Positions 1-11,679 of a stretch of 54,900 nucleotides of DNA are shown piece after piece; the first letter of the stretch is position 1, and each line of letters opens with the position of its first letter. A program made the position numbers and the translations under genes. The notes under the pieces are model-generated. The model was not told the DNA's origin. It did no database searches and was given only the letters and a program-made list of their open reading frames with translations. Source of the stretch: Emmonsiellopsis sp. PD_33 (taxonomy: Eukaryota > Ascomycota > Eurotiomycetes > Onygenales > Ajellomycetaceae); assembly GCA_032988165.1 (NCBI GenBank), contig JANTQF010000231.1:1-54900 (forward strand). Direction: 5' to 3'.

Positions 1-162
1 CTTGCTAGGTTTTCTCATTTTTGTGATCTACAGCTATCACATGGCAGGAATTATAAATAGCGGTGAAATCTGTCCTCTTAGATAGTTGAATTAATCAAAC
101 ATCTCCTCTTCTCTTTCACCTATGTATTGATGCCATGATATTTCACAACGCCCCCCCCCCCC

Positions 163-178
163 TTGATCACGTGATCAA
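163..178. promoter_or_regulatory. 16-bp perfect palindrome centred on an E-box
   Basis: TTGATCACGTGATCAA is its own reverse complement and is centred on CACGTG, the core bound by basic helix-loop-helix factors such as fungal Cbf1/SREBP-type proteins. It directly follows a 12-base C run. No gene start is visible close by within the window, so a target outside the left edge, or no target, is possible. The palindrome is directly visible; a binding role is inference. Confidence 0.4.
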
Positions 179-994
179 AAGGCGGTGAGGCCAAATGGCA
201 CTAAAATATGAGTATTTTCCTGACGTTCCCTCACTGAGATAGCATTCTGCCGACCCAACTGACTTCATACATATAAGAGAAACTAAAGCCCTCTATTTAA
301 CTAACTACTACTACTACTCCTACTAGGCATTAGAAGCAGATGACAAGCAAGTCACTTCAGAATATCCTAATAATCATAGAGTTTCTAAATTATAAAAAAA
401 AGAAGTAAAAGATAATTTACAATTTATAAAGCTGGTTAAAGATTTCCTTCCTTCCCTTCCTCCTGGATAGCTCTAAAAAAATTCCGTCATGGGGTGGGCG
501 GAGCCCCCCAGATAGCAAGCAGGTAACCTTTTACTACTAGAAATTAATGACTGAATGATTAACTGCAGGTCTTTACATAGCGTGGGAACTAATAAACTAG
601 ACATATCAAGTGAATTAATCATGGAACGGTTTGGAGCGGTTGGGATGGGTCTCGGGGGATAAAATGAGATATATATACTAGCTCTACTTGTCTACTACCG
701 TTTGGAGAGCATCTTACGACGCCATTTAATAACATAGGTAATTAACAGAGGAGCAGGACAGTGGAGTGGGTAGATGTAATAATCCTCATAACCTACCCCT
801 TAATAAGAAAACTGTACGAAGTATTTTTCACACAAATCAAATCATAACATGGGTCAATTTTCATACTCTCATGACTATTTTATTCATTATTCATTTTTTG
901 CCCTGCGCGAAAAAAAAATGGATTGATTCCAAAGGCGATTGGATAAAGAAACAGAACAAAACAAAAGACAGCTGATTAAGGCATCAATCAATTA

Positions 995-1020
995 ATAAAA
1001 ATAAAAATAAAAATAAAAAC
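995..1020. repeat. AATAAA-type short tandem repeat
   Basis: Four to five copies of a TAAAAA-like unit lie about 90 bp past the AIM24 stop codon. Read on the gene strand this is a T-rich tract in the 3' untranslated or terminator region. Confidence 0.7.
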
Positions 1021-1106
1021 ACAATATCATCATCTTCGTCATCATCGTCATCGTAAACACCCTCCCCCCCCCCTACCTCCAACTATCTATCCCATCCCAT
1101 CCCTAT

Positions 1107-2557
1107 CTACGCACCACCACCCGCTGCCCCATTCGCCATCACCCAAGACGCAAACGCAGTCGGGTTCCTCGACTGCATATAGATCGTGCCGGGGCCGGTG
1201 AATTTACAAACCAACCCTTCGCCCGAGGACATGCCGGAGATGATACCGCCCGAGGCGATGCGTTCCATGACGTACTTGCAGCTCCAGGCGACGAGGTGGC
1301 CGTTGTCGACGACGTATTTTTCGCCGTCGACGAGCTGGGGGGTGGGATGTTAGTATTGGTCTCGATATTGGGGTGCCATCAGGGGGGTGAGAGGTAAAAA
1401 ACTTGAATGAGGTGTTGTTTGGTGGAGGGGGGAGAGAAGAAAACACATACATCCTTCCTAATAACCGCGCCAAAACTCTCCATGAACAATATCCCCGTGC
1501 CGGAAATCTTGTACACGAATAACCCTTCGCCGGAGAAGAACGCCTTGCTTAGCCCTTGATTTTTATAATCCTTCACGACGCCCTGCGTCGCGGCTAGGAA
1601 TGCATCTTTGCCGACAGACCACTGCTCGTTGCCGTTGAGACGGAGGATGGAGATGTCGCCGAGCATGGAGGGGGCGAGGAGGAGCTCTCCGGGACCGGTG
1701 TAGGTGGAGGTGGACATTTCGCCGCCGGCGATGAGCTTTTTCATGGAGAATTTTACAGAGCCCTTCAAGGTCATTGTTGGGGACATGGCGATCATGGCGC
1801 CTAGTTGGGGTTTTGCATTAGTAAGTTGATACGAAAAAATAAAACCAAATGGATGCTAAGTATTGAGGAATAGATAGTTTGCGGGCAACGTACCAGGTTT
1901 CGCCGTAAACGGACATCCCATTGCCAACTGCAGCGTCAAAACCGTATTTGTGTCCCGATGGCTTATCCGATAGCTACCCCCATTGAACGTGCCTACATCG
2001 TCGGCGGTGGTAGACTGCACGCCAACGAATTGGCCCTGTGGCGGCGCACCGCCGGGCATCTGCTGGATTTGCGACATCTTCTCCGGCGGGGCGGGCGAGT
2101 GCTGGTGCTGGGGTGGATATGCTGGGGGTGTTGAGTGTTGCGGGGGCGGGGATGTTTGGCCGCCAGCGTTTGGCGGCGGGGGGAATGATGGACTTGGCTG
2201 TCCGCCTGGGGCAGGGTAATTGTAGCCGCCCTGCTGTGGTGGAGGTGGATAGCCGCCTTGGTTCGGGGGTGGGGGGTAGGCTGTTGTAAATGTTAGTATA
2301 TGGATGGCTAGGGGTTGGACACCATTCCCGGCGGCTATGCACAGCACTGCCGTATGGGATAGGAGATGTGTGTAAAAGTATATGAAAGCAGCGGCGGCCG
2401 AAACGTACCTTGTGGTTGTTGCTGCTGGTTTGGAGCTGCATAGATTGTTCCAGTTAGCCAAGTATTCCATTGAAATTTACCGAAGAGGCTTACGGGGATA
2501 GTATCCTCCCTGGGGGGGTCCCTGGGGGGGTGGTTGTCCGTGGCCTTGGTAGGACAT
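1107..2557 (-). CDS. AIM24-family protein (DUF124/AIM24 domain)
   Basis: Predicted 351-residue protein from five exons (2494-2557, 2409-2435, 1894-2280, 1451-1800, 1107-1334); the exon sum keeps frame. The first 120 or so residues are a Pro/Gln/Gly/Tyr-rich low-complexity arm with repeats of the form YPPPPNQGGY. The remainder matches the AIM24 (Pfam AIM24/DUF124) beta-rich fold: GTFNGGSYRI, TAKPGAMIAMS, the glycine-rich APSMLGDISIL, FFSGEGLF, and the C-terminal half with SSGEGLVCKFTGPGTIYMQSR. Yeast Aim24 is an inner-mitochondrial-membrane protein affecting cristae (MICOS); many fungal homologues with a Pro-rich arm have no assigned role. No mitochondrial presequence is evident here, so mitochondrial location is not shown by the sequence. 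The start at 2557 is the first ATG of the Pro-rich frame. Family is fairly certain; cellular role is uncertain. Confidence 0.88.
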
Positions 2558-5173
2558 GCTGGTTGTTTAGAAGCGGGGTATGTAACTATAGAAGCCGATC
2601 GAGGGTGCCCCAAAACACAGAGACCGCAAGGACGGATGGAAGAACGGAAACGAGTAGGGTATTGAAAAAGGGACAGAGGCGGGATTGATTTTCTTCAGCA
2701 GTCCGCAAGCTCGCAGCGGGGGACGAGTGAGGCTAAATACGCAGCAGCTGTTTGCGATCAGCGTTTTTCTTTGAGTCAAATCGGCTTATCCAAGGCCGCT
2801 AGGTAACTTCTAAGCGCTCTGCTGGGGCCAGATGGAGGCTGAGCGGTGGGAGCCAAGGAGCTGGAAGTGGCTTGATAGCTATCCTGTCCAAGGGCATGCC
2901 GATCAGGAAGAGAGGAAACAATCATGGAAGCATCGTAGAGCACGAAGGGGATTGATCAAGATGCCGATAGGGACGCATTATTGGGCCATATCGCAGGCTT
3001 GAGGAAGAGGTTTAAAAATAAACACAGGCTGCATTTCGAGCGGCAAGGGCATGATAGCCCCCAGCCTGCGCTGAAGTTGAACGGGCAGCTACAGCGGGCG
3101 GCTAGAGGGTCGACGACAGTGGCAGTCCGGCCAGCAACTGATGCATGGATATACGAATGCCGTGTGGCAGCCTAACAAGAGTCAGTGGGCGGCTCCATAC
3201 ATGTTTCGATCTTCTTCTTTGAACTACCTTGACCTCATGCAGCTTTGCATACCGATTTCTAGGATTCTCAGCTGCCCTCCAAGCTATGCGGGGTAGTAGT
3301 AAGTTCGTCAACGAGTGGGCGAATACGGGGCTAAAAAGCATAAAACGTTTGTTGATCCTGGGCCCCAGCCAGACTGAAGATATTTTTTGTAGCTTCGTTC
3401 GTTGAACCGTTGGGAATCAGATTCTTTTTGAACACAACCGCCATTCAAAATCTACAAACAAACCCAATCCTCATACCTATCCCAGCATACATACTAACTA
3501 ACCAAAACTAACAGCCCATCCCACCCTGCCATCCCTCCCCTCCCCTCCCCTCACACAAACTCCCTATCAGTCTTGATTCTTCCCTCTTAGGGTGGGATGG
3601 TGGGCTGTGCAAGCTGCAAAGATTCCCTCTCAACACTCAACTTGGGACAAATAGTAGCAGAGTGTTTAGGTTCTTCTAGTTTAAATAACTACTATAGCTA
3701 GGACTTTCGGTAAACCACAAGAGCTCTTGGAGGGTGATAGATGGATAATGATTTCCCCCCGTCCCATCATATCCAACTACCTCCCTCCTCCAACCAATCG
3801 AAATATCCGATTCTTTGAGATCGCCCTGTGTAGCGAGATTCGATAGTAAGGCAGAATGATGTAACTATGGCCCCAATTCACGAGGGATCTGCATGCAATG
3901 CCCTGCCCTATGCAATGACGTCTACGGCCGAATACAATTTCAATTGAGATCCGAGGGGAAAAGATAAGAGATACGATACGATATGAGGAGAATATGTTGA
4001 GAAATTCAGTAAACAACCGCCTCAGGCGTTTTGATTTCTTAAACTCCAATGACAAAAGGAGGTAGAAGGGGGGGGAAAAATGCAAAACAAAGCATACACA
4101 CGCGCTGTCTACGTAAGTAGTATCAGATCAAAGTCTCAAGCCAAACAAGAAAAAGGGAAAAAAAAGGGGGGAAAACCCATCCGACCAAACCCATAAAACC
4201 GCAAGAAAAAAAAAAAAAAAAACCAAGGAGGCAAACAAATCAGTTTGTCTGCCTGCCTGTGTATGTGATCTGTCTTGTCTGTCTGTCTGATTCCATGACA
4301 TGACATGGCCAACTTACTCACATGAAAAATCCAAAATATCCCTTTTGCCATCCATGTCTTGATTGGGTCATGTATCATTGTTTCAAGTGAGGTAAAAAAA
4401 ATAATAACAATACGGGCAGGAAAACTTAGGATGGAGCAAAACTGGAAAGAGGACTAGGCGATAATGTTGACAAGGGAAAAAAAGCAGAGACGTATACATA
4501 GATATTAAGGGGAAAACGGGCACAGGATGGCGCCCGCCATGATTAATTAGGAAAATAAAATGAAAAAGCAAGTCTCAAGGAATAACTTAGGAACTCAAGG
4601 AAATTGTGATAGGGAGCGCGGGGAAAAAATAAGTTCGTCAAAAGTAGAGATCAGGCAGAACGTTCCGTCCTGGATGCATGCCACGAGGAGGTCAACCGGG
4701 CCCCTATGGATCTTTATTTCAGCTGCCAGACATAGCAGCGGCGTAATGCCAGTTGAGATCGGTGGCAATTGACATCTCGGACTCGATAGTCGGATGGGAC
4801 CGAAATATGTTACGCTGGCTGGCGTAATCGTCGTGATGTAATTAGTCGACAGGTACGCAATGACAAGGGTCTTAGAGGTGCGTGACGTGGTTGGCTGGGG
4901 GAGTTATCGGACGACATTTATCCGGGCAAATTGGCGAGAAAAGTACCGGAGTAGCTCACAGGTTGGGAAGAGATGGGCCAAGATCAATAGCCCGGGTTTT
5001 CCGTTTGCAACCTGTGTCCCTGATCAAATGGTGAAGAATGTAACTCGAAGTCATAAAGAACCGCCAACGCCGATTTTCCCATGCTGAAGTCCCAAATCTT
5101 CGTCCGAACCAGCACAGCCCAAACCCATAAGCAAAGCAAAGCAAATAGTGCGCGAGAAGGAGGATGAGATACG
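2558..5173. other. Gene-free interval between AIM24-like and SH3 genes
   Basis: No ORF with family resemblance was found on either strand. The part next to 2557 is the AIM24 promoter and leader; the part next to 5174 is the 3' region of the SH3 gene. It contains TCCCC-rich tracts (3528-3556), an A run near 4205-4221 and CTGTCTGT/CTGCCTGC runs near 4249-4290. Confidence 0.5.
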
Positions 5174-6090
5174 TTAAAAGATGCCGTTGACGATCTTGGA
5201 GCCGACGGTCGCACCAGCACCGAAGATGGCTAAGAGATGGAGTTAGCTCCGCGGAGATACGCGGGAATACAGCGAAACATACCAGCATTGCCCATCTTCT
5301 TGCCAAACTTCTTTCCGTTCTCCTCGAACTTGGTCGGCCTCTTTCCGTCGTGCGAGCCAGAGGAACCGGAATGAGTCATCTCGAGAGGGAGGTTGCCGTA
5401 GCTGCTGACGGGTTGGGGCGAGTGGATTATCGATTTCTCCTCGATCACACTAACATATGTTCGGGGGAAGATTCCTTCGAGGCGTGTCCGCTCGTTCCGA
5501 CCGCGCCACCCTATAATTGTCATTAATTGTCATGTCGCGTGAGAGTAGATATCAACGTATCACGATATTCAAGGGGATGACGTACAGTCATTGTTCATAT
5601 GCTCGAGAACCTGGATTCTATCCTGAGGTTGCAGAGCTAGATCTCCAGCATCGGTAGGCGTGTAGGCGTAAAGTGCAGAAGCGGTGGATAGCACAGGGGG
5701 GCCCGAAACATAGGCGGGCGGGGGCAGCGGCTGAGGCTCCGGATACGTCTGTGGCTCTGGGCTCTTCTCGTTTAGCCGGACGTTGGAGAATTGATTCGTT
5801 GGCGGCGAGAACGGCGCCTCTGTCGAAGACTGATGTAGTAGAGGCGCATGCAGCTGTGTCTGGCTCGGGAGTTGGGAGAGGAGGGAGGAGAGTAGGGCCG
5901 GCGTGATGACGGAAGAATCTGCGAGGAATTCGAGTTCCTGGAAAGCGACGATCAGTCAGAAAGGGCTAATGCGATGAAAAGCAGGCCAGAGCACGCGAGG
6001 ATATTAGAGATACAACGGCAGACTGACAGTGCGGATGGTTCTCAAGGACCGGTTGGTCAGGGCGATGGAGGCTTCGTCGTGCGGAGGCAT
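5174..6090 (-). CDS. SH3-domain actin/endocytosis protein, Lsb1/Pin3-like
   Basis: Predicted 232-residue protein from four exons (6028-6090, 5586-5937, 5283-5510, 5174-5229), in frame across all junctions. The N-terminus (SLRTIRTELEFLADSSVIT) resembles the start of fungal Lsb1/Lsb2(Pin3) proteins, where it binds Las17/WASP-type partners. A Pro-rich stretch follows (YPEPQPLPPPAYVSGPP). Then comes one SH3 domain with ALYAYTPTDAGDLALQPQDR, the double tryptophan WWRGR built across the third exon junction, and the closing GIFPRTYVSV. The tail (KKFGKKMGNAAIFGAGATVGSKIVNGIF) is the conserved glycine-rich C-terminus of this group. Expected role: regulator of Arp2/3-dependent actin assembly at endocytic sites; in yeast Pin3 also promotes prion formation. 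Role is transferred from family. Confidence 0.9.
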
Positions 6091-8962
6091 GGTGGAGGTG
6101 GCCGTGATGGCAGGCAGAGACAGGACGTGAGCGAGAGTACTTGCACCCAAACCCAGCTGCCCGGATGCAGCGGAACAGGACGCCTGAATACGGATAGGAG
6201 GGACAGACGGGCGGAATGGCGACGATGGCGGGGGGTGGGTGGGCAGGCAGAGGATGGAAGAGAGAGGACGAGGCGAGGACGAGGATAGAGGGTTGCTTAA
6301 CTTAGTTGGGGCGTGATGTCTGAGGTTAGGGTGGAGAGGAGAGCCCGCCGGTGGCACACCCGCCCCGAACCACAAAGGCAATAAATATCTACTACTACTT
6401 GGATAAATACACAGCAGGCGGAATACCAAATCATTAATTGTTTGCAATTAACGGCAGACTTCGCTGTGGATTTCGCAAAGGGCGAGAATGTGTCTGTACG
6501 GTAAGAGGCAATACACAATACGGGAAATGCTGCTGATATATAGATTACACGCGGTATTGAATTACACAGACCAAGGCCAACTATGAGAACAGCCACAAAC
6601 AGGAACAGGACGAAATAATAATAAAAGTCAAGATAATGTTCCCAGGCTCGACGGCTCGGCTGTGACGCTGCAGGGGGTGTCTGGGATCGTGGAGAACCAT
6701 CCCCATTCTCGGCGCTCATCTCCCCATCGCATCTCTCCGCTTGGTATCTTGGGCACTGCCAGGTGTTGAAGATGCATCTAAATATCATGTCTCGATGCGG
6801 TCACGAGGCCTCTTATTTTTCCAGACCAGTCTATCCAGTTATTTCCTCCTCGATCTATCCCGGCGGTGGACACGCTAAATCCTTCTAAAGCCTCCCATCT
6901 AAATGTGGAACTACACTAACGGTTCATCATCCCATATGAGTGTGCTGTCAGCCTGTTCGTCTTCCTTCTCTTGGCCCTCATTCTATTGTCTGGCATCGCC
7001 CATCGCCCTCTGACCCCAGCAAAATGTATAAAATCCATTTCTGAGGCAAACCATACAAGAAAGACCTGGAGACAACATACCTACAGCCATGCTACCCTCT
7101 GCCACTCCAAGCAAGCCGCGCTTGGAGATCGGCTGGGCATTCATTTCATTCTTCCTAAATTGAGTCTGTGATGCATAAAATCAGCACGGCAGGGTTATTG
7201 TCGCTAGTATTGCTACTTGAATAATTTTTTCACTCATCTTGTCAACTATGCGGCACATTCAAGAACCGAGCCATTGCTGCAACGGATGCATTTTCCTTGT
7301 GGTGACGGAATATGCCTGTTCGGCATTTGGCATTCCAGCAGACATAAAGGGGTTATTTCCGCTCATCAAGAGGCGAACACGGATACGGGACCTGAAGTCG
7401 AGTCCCTATTACCTAGGAAGAGCAGCTAAGGAGACAGTTCTATGGCAGAAAGGAGAAGATTGGCAGTCAGTTCCCCAAACTTGATGGCGTTATGAGACTG
7501 GGACATACTGTATGGGCTGCTCTATGCGTCTTGCTACTGTAGTTACTTCTAATGATCTCAAAGGGGATACTGCTGATTATCCCGTTGCCAAAGCCATCCG
7601 TCGGGCTTATACTCGAGATTCAATCCCTAAGCACTTTATGCATTATCTGCGTGGGTGCCTTTACACGACGAAGGAAAGTTGTTGGTACCGTATTATTTGT
7701 TCTATTTGGAGGACTCCTCCAGGAGCATCTATCCAGCTAAGAATAGGTAAGCTGAGGCCTTGCTGGATCCTTTGCTCTTTATGTTCACTTATCGGGGACC
7801 AAATGGGGTAGCTAACTAGATCGGCTTCTCATATTCGAAAAGTGGCAGATGGCAGCCAACCCTCAATCATTACAATCTCATAATAATTCTAACTAGATAT
7901 ACCCCCGCCCAAATAACTATCCCCCCGCATCCCACCCCTACCGGAACGATTAAGCTCCATCCAAAAATCCGGAACCCCCCAACGGCTCTAAACCGAACCT
8001 TTCAGTTTTCAGCCGGCAAACCTTAAACTGTTAAACGATTGGATGAGATCGCGTATAATGAGATGAGTTTTAATTTTAGACTGACACCATTCTCTCGATG
8101 GATAGACTTTGCCGGCGATCCACCGGAGCGAGGAGGTTAGAGTTCACAGTATAGAGGACGGGATGCTGGGGAACCTTATTCGGGGATTGGGGGTTTTATT
8201 TTGGGCTGCGCTTAGGCTCTAGAAGAAATGAATATCTAGAGGTTATAGTCAAGTGGTTTGTTTATATCAAAGAATACTTGATTCTTTCAAATGTCTTTGA
8301 AGTGTTTTGTGGTTGATGTTGATACTGCCAAGACTGCTGCCGACTGGCCAGCTGCAAAACTTCATCCTTCTTCAACATCATCGAAACCGACTCTTTGCTC
8401 TTGTTATGGAGTGTTTACCCAACGTGGACTTGATTACCACCAGCAAAAAGGAATTCCACGATAGCATGTTGACTATCTATCAAGGATATGCCCCACCTAG
8501 CAAATACATACCTTGAAAACAGCTTTTCTTCTGTTTCAAGATCGCGAAAGGGATGCCTTGACCGAACTTTTCAAAATGGAACATATCCCAAAGAATAAAG
8601 TATCATTCTTTATAACTCCAATCATTATCAGGCTCTCTTGATAATATGTTTCACTGATGGGGAAAAGTGCTGTTTATTAACAATGAAAGGACAGACTCCT
8701 TTGGCAGTATCCCATTGCCTGGAAACCAATTTCTGTCTAACAGCTAGACTCATCGTCACGGCGATGATTAGACAAAGTGCACAGTGAATCCACATAAATA
8801 TGGATTTTATCCTTTTTGTCAAGTTGCCTCCATTATCCCACTGTGTTCCTCCTGGGATATCTCAAGAGTTTCTCGTTGGAGCATTGCTTGTTCGCCGCCC
8901 TGCTAGTAACCCCCCTTTTCTATGCCCCCGCCAGTCAAACCGTGCCAGATCCAAAAGGCATA
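6091..8962. other. Gene-poor interval upstream of the MFS porter
   Basis: Apart from the possible ankyrin relic at 7239-7484, nothing recognisable was found. A minus-strand frame at 6297-6788 lies upstream of the SH3 gene and has a hydrophobic stretch, but no family match and overlaps the likely leader of that gene. The frame of the MFS porter is open for 49 codons before its preferred start. Confidence 0.5.
7239..7484 (+). pseudogene. Possible decayed ankyrin-repeat fragment
   Basis: One open frame reads FGIPADIKGLFPLIK, then RDLKSS, then GRAAKETVLWQKGEDWQS. The spacing resembles an ankyrin repeat of fungal ankyrin proteins (pattern G-I-P, then RDxxGxTPLxxAAK, then LLxKGADW), but the TPL signature is lost and the frame closes within 250 bp. 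There is no ATG start. Downstream frames have repeated stops. This is pattern resemblance only, and chance similarity is a real alternative. Confidence 0.3.
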
Positions 8963-11049
8963 ATGGAGGCAGTTCCGCTTGACTTTGTGACCGGAAGCTC
9001 ACAGGCCAACCCTTCGTCAGTCTACGAACAACACAACGGCAGCGTGAGGAACTTCAGCCGTCCGTTCGTCGGGCCGCCCGCCCAGAACCCTGACGAGAGC
9101 AGCGCCGATATCACCAGTAGCAATGCTGCCCCCTCACAGGGCGACTCGCTCACTGATGGGGCCGCTGAGCACGGGTTGAATTCCGAGGAATACCGCGGTG
9201 TTGATGCCCCCGTCTCGCGCGTTCCCACGGAGTCTACCGTTACGACGCCGCAGCCGCGAGCGGGGTTCCTTCGTCGAGCCGCTGCGGGCATAGGGATTGA
9301 TAGATTCAGGCTCCGTGGATCTATCTCTCTCACGCCGTCGGAGCTGCCTGGGATGGCCCCTTCTCAGCCCGCTTCCTACAGCCAGCTGGAGGAGATTCGC
9401 CGAGTGATTAAGCCCGGGAGAGGCTATCGTTTCCCGATAACATCGATGGATCAGGGTAATGGTGATTATGTGTCTGAACCTCCTAATGGGGGCTTGAGCG
9501 CGTGGAGTCATGTTGCTGCCGGGTTTTTTATCTCTATGAATACTCAGTGAGTTCTCCTGTTCGTCTGAGGTGCTGGAGACATGGGGCTAACGAAGCTATA
9601 GTGGGTTGAACATGGTAAAATAAAAAAATCTTTCCCCTGGCATGACATGCTGGAACTGATGGTGAATTGCCACAATTAGTCATATGGCGTCTTCCAGAGA
9701 TATTACGAAAAGGAGATGTTTCCGGGGACCAAGCCTGCGAAAATTGTATGGATTGGCACATTCCAGGTTTTTGCCATGTGCACGCTCTTCCTCCTCGTTG
9801 GACCTTTGGTAAACAAGGGATATTTCCGTACCTGCTTCAACTACGGAAGCCTTGCGCTGTTCCTCGGACTCTTTTCTGTCAGTTTCTGTCAGGACTTGTG
9901 GCAGCTCATCCTCGTTCAAGGGTTGCTCGTTGGCACCGCTATGGGATTCGTCTTTTGTTCGAGTATTATGGTGTTGATGACTTACTTTTCGAGTCGATTG
10001 GGTATTGCAACTGTCCTGGCAACTGCCGGATCTAGCGTGGGTATGTATCTATTTCCCTCCCTCGGTATTCTCTGTGACTGACGCTCTTTACGTTGTTTGT
10101 TTAGGAGGGGTTATATTTTCAATGGCTGCCCATCATTCAATTGAGCAATTCGGGTTTCCCTGGGGTATCAGAGGTGAGTGTTGAGCGAGAGCGCATTAAC
10201 ATACGATCATATGTGATACGCTGACATGTAAAGCCATATCTTTGATCAACTTAATTACAATGGTGCCTGTCAATATCGTTTTTCGCGAACGATGTGGCTG
10301 GAGATGCCCACCCTCGAGATCCGCGGATTGGCTTATATCCGGAGATCTCCCGTATGCGATGATGATGTCAGGTACCAAGACCCTTCCCCACGGGCGCCAC
10401 TTGGTAAAAGGCTTTGCTAAGTTCTGCTGTAGGAATGTTCCTCATATTCTGGGGGTTATACTTCGGTTTCTACTTCGTATACGCCCCTCCCTAAACCACT
10501 CTGCTGAATCATACCTAACGCTATTGAATTCCACAGATGATATCTTTCAGCCAAGACGTAATGCACCTAGGAGCTTCAACATCACTGGATCTCATAGTCA
10601 CAATGAACGCAGCAAATCTACTTGCCCGAATTATCCTCAGCCTTGTTAGCCAGCTCTGCATCGGCCCTGTCAATACCCTCGTCGCGACCGCGCTTTCATC
10701 GGCGCTTTTAGTTTTCCTGTGGATTCATGTGGCTTCTCCTCGCTCACTGCTCCTGATTGCCTGCCTCTATGGCTTCGTGGCAGCTGGTGCTCAGTGCCTT
10801 GCAACAGCAACGATATTCGCCTTGACTAGGAATGATCATTCTACGGGGGGGCCGAAGGTTGCCTTGGTCTTTGCTGCAATGGGGGTCGCAGTACTCACTG
10901 GGGGGCCGTTGGCTGCACAGTTGATTGTGATGGGTGGAGGCAAATACCTCTACGCACAGATATTTTCCGGTGCTAGTATTGCCGTTGGGGGCCTGTTTGT
11001 TTTCGGAGCAAGACTGGCGAAGAGAAGCCGGATGGGGGGGAGGCTGTGA
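8963..11049 (+). CDS. MFS transporter, monocarboxylate-porter-like
   Basis: Predicted 573-residue membrane protein from seven exons (8963-9546, 9602-9614, 9680-10040, 10105-10173, 10234-10371, 10433-10476, 10537-11049); the summed length is a multiple of three. A long hydrophilic Ser/Pro-rich cytosolic arm of about 175 residues precedes the first membrane segment (GLSAWSHVAAGFF). The hallmark SYGVFQRYYEKEM after helix 1 and LVQGLLVGTAMGFVFCSS place it in the fungal MCH/monocarboxylate-permease branch of the major facilitator superfamily. About 12 hydrophobic segments follow. Exon 2 is only 13 nt, needed to rebuild NTHGLNM-SYGVF. The start at 8963 has A at -3 and G at +4; the frame is open to 8816, so a longer N-terminus is possible. 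Substrate unknown; yeast Mch proteins do not necessarily carry monocarboxylates. Confidence 0.87.
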
Positions 11050-11679
11050 GATACTAGTAGTAGTGTTTGTATTGCCAGGCAGGGGGCGACGGTTTTGTTT
11101 GTTTGTTCGATATCGAGTTTGGGGTGTAAAGGGGCGTGATTTAAACTGTAATGCAGCAGATGGGTGACTTTACCAAGTATTCGAAACGGAGATAGCTGCT
11201 TGAAATCCAGAAGTTGATTTTTATCTCCTGCTGCCCCTGAGCCCCTGACACTCCGGCGATGACTCAGCCACAGCCTCAGCCACCGCGCTAACCCCAGAAT
11301 GGACGCCGAGTGAGTCACGAGGCGCTTTCCCCCATCGGGCTAGCGCATGGCTGTCCTCCGCCTCTCGAAGCTTCTTTGCCTTCTTCTATCTCAACCTCGC
11401 CGCTTCTCTCCTCTCCCGCCCCGACATCTCTCCAGACTCCCTCCACGCTCACTGTTGCTTTTGCGTTCCAGCGAAGCACCGTCGTTTTCTCCCTCTTTGC
11501 TACGTTTATAATACTTGCCCGCGTAACTCCGAGCGAGTCCTTCGTTCAGCCCTGTCGCTGTACTTCTGCTAGTCACTCACACCGCCACCTAAACCAACAC
11601 CCGCCTTCTGCTTGCTTTATCCCCAAGCAAGCCCGTATAGAAACCCGCAAAACCCCTCCGCTACATAATATCTATCACC
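11050..11679. other. MFS 3' region and MBF1 promoter/leader
   Basis: Tandem genes are separated by 630 bp. The 3' half (11330-11679) is C/T-rich with few purine runs, typical of a fungal promoter and transcribed leader ahead of a highly expressed gene. No other gene is seen. Confidence 0.5.

Larger units (their letters stand above)
1..1106. other. Gene-free flank downstream of the AIM24-like gene
   Basis: No coding region is recognisable. The stretch is AT-rich, with a 12-base C run at 151-162, a CTA triplet run near 303-318, a 16-bp palindrome at 163-178 and an A-rich pentamer/hexamer run just past the AIM24 stop. A short open frame at 766-975 on the plus strand has no family resemblance and starts from a non-ATG codon. 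Confidence 0.6.

Noticed and set aside
6297..6788. 163-codon minus-strand frame upstream of the SH3 gene, with a hydrophobic segment
   Set aside because: No family resemblance, and it overlaps the promoter/leader of the SH3 gene; the amino-acid pattern is compatible with chance.
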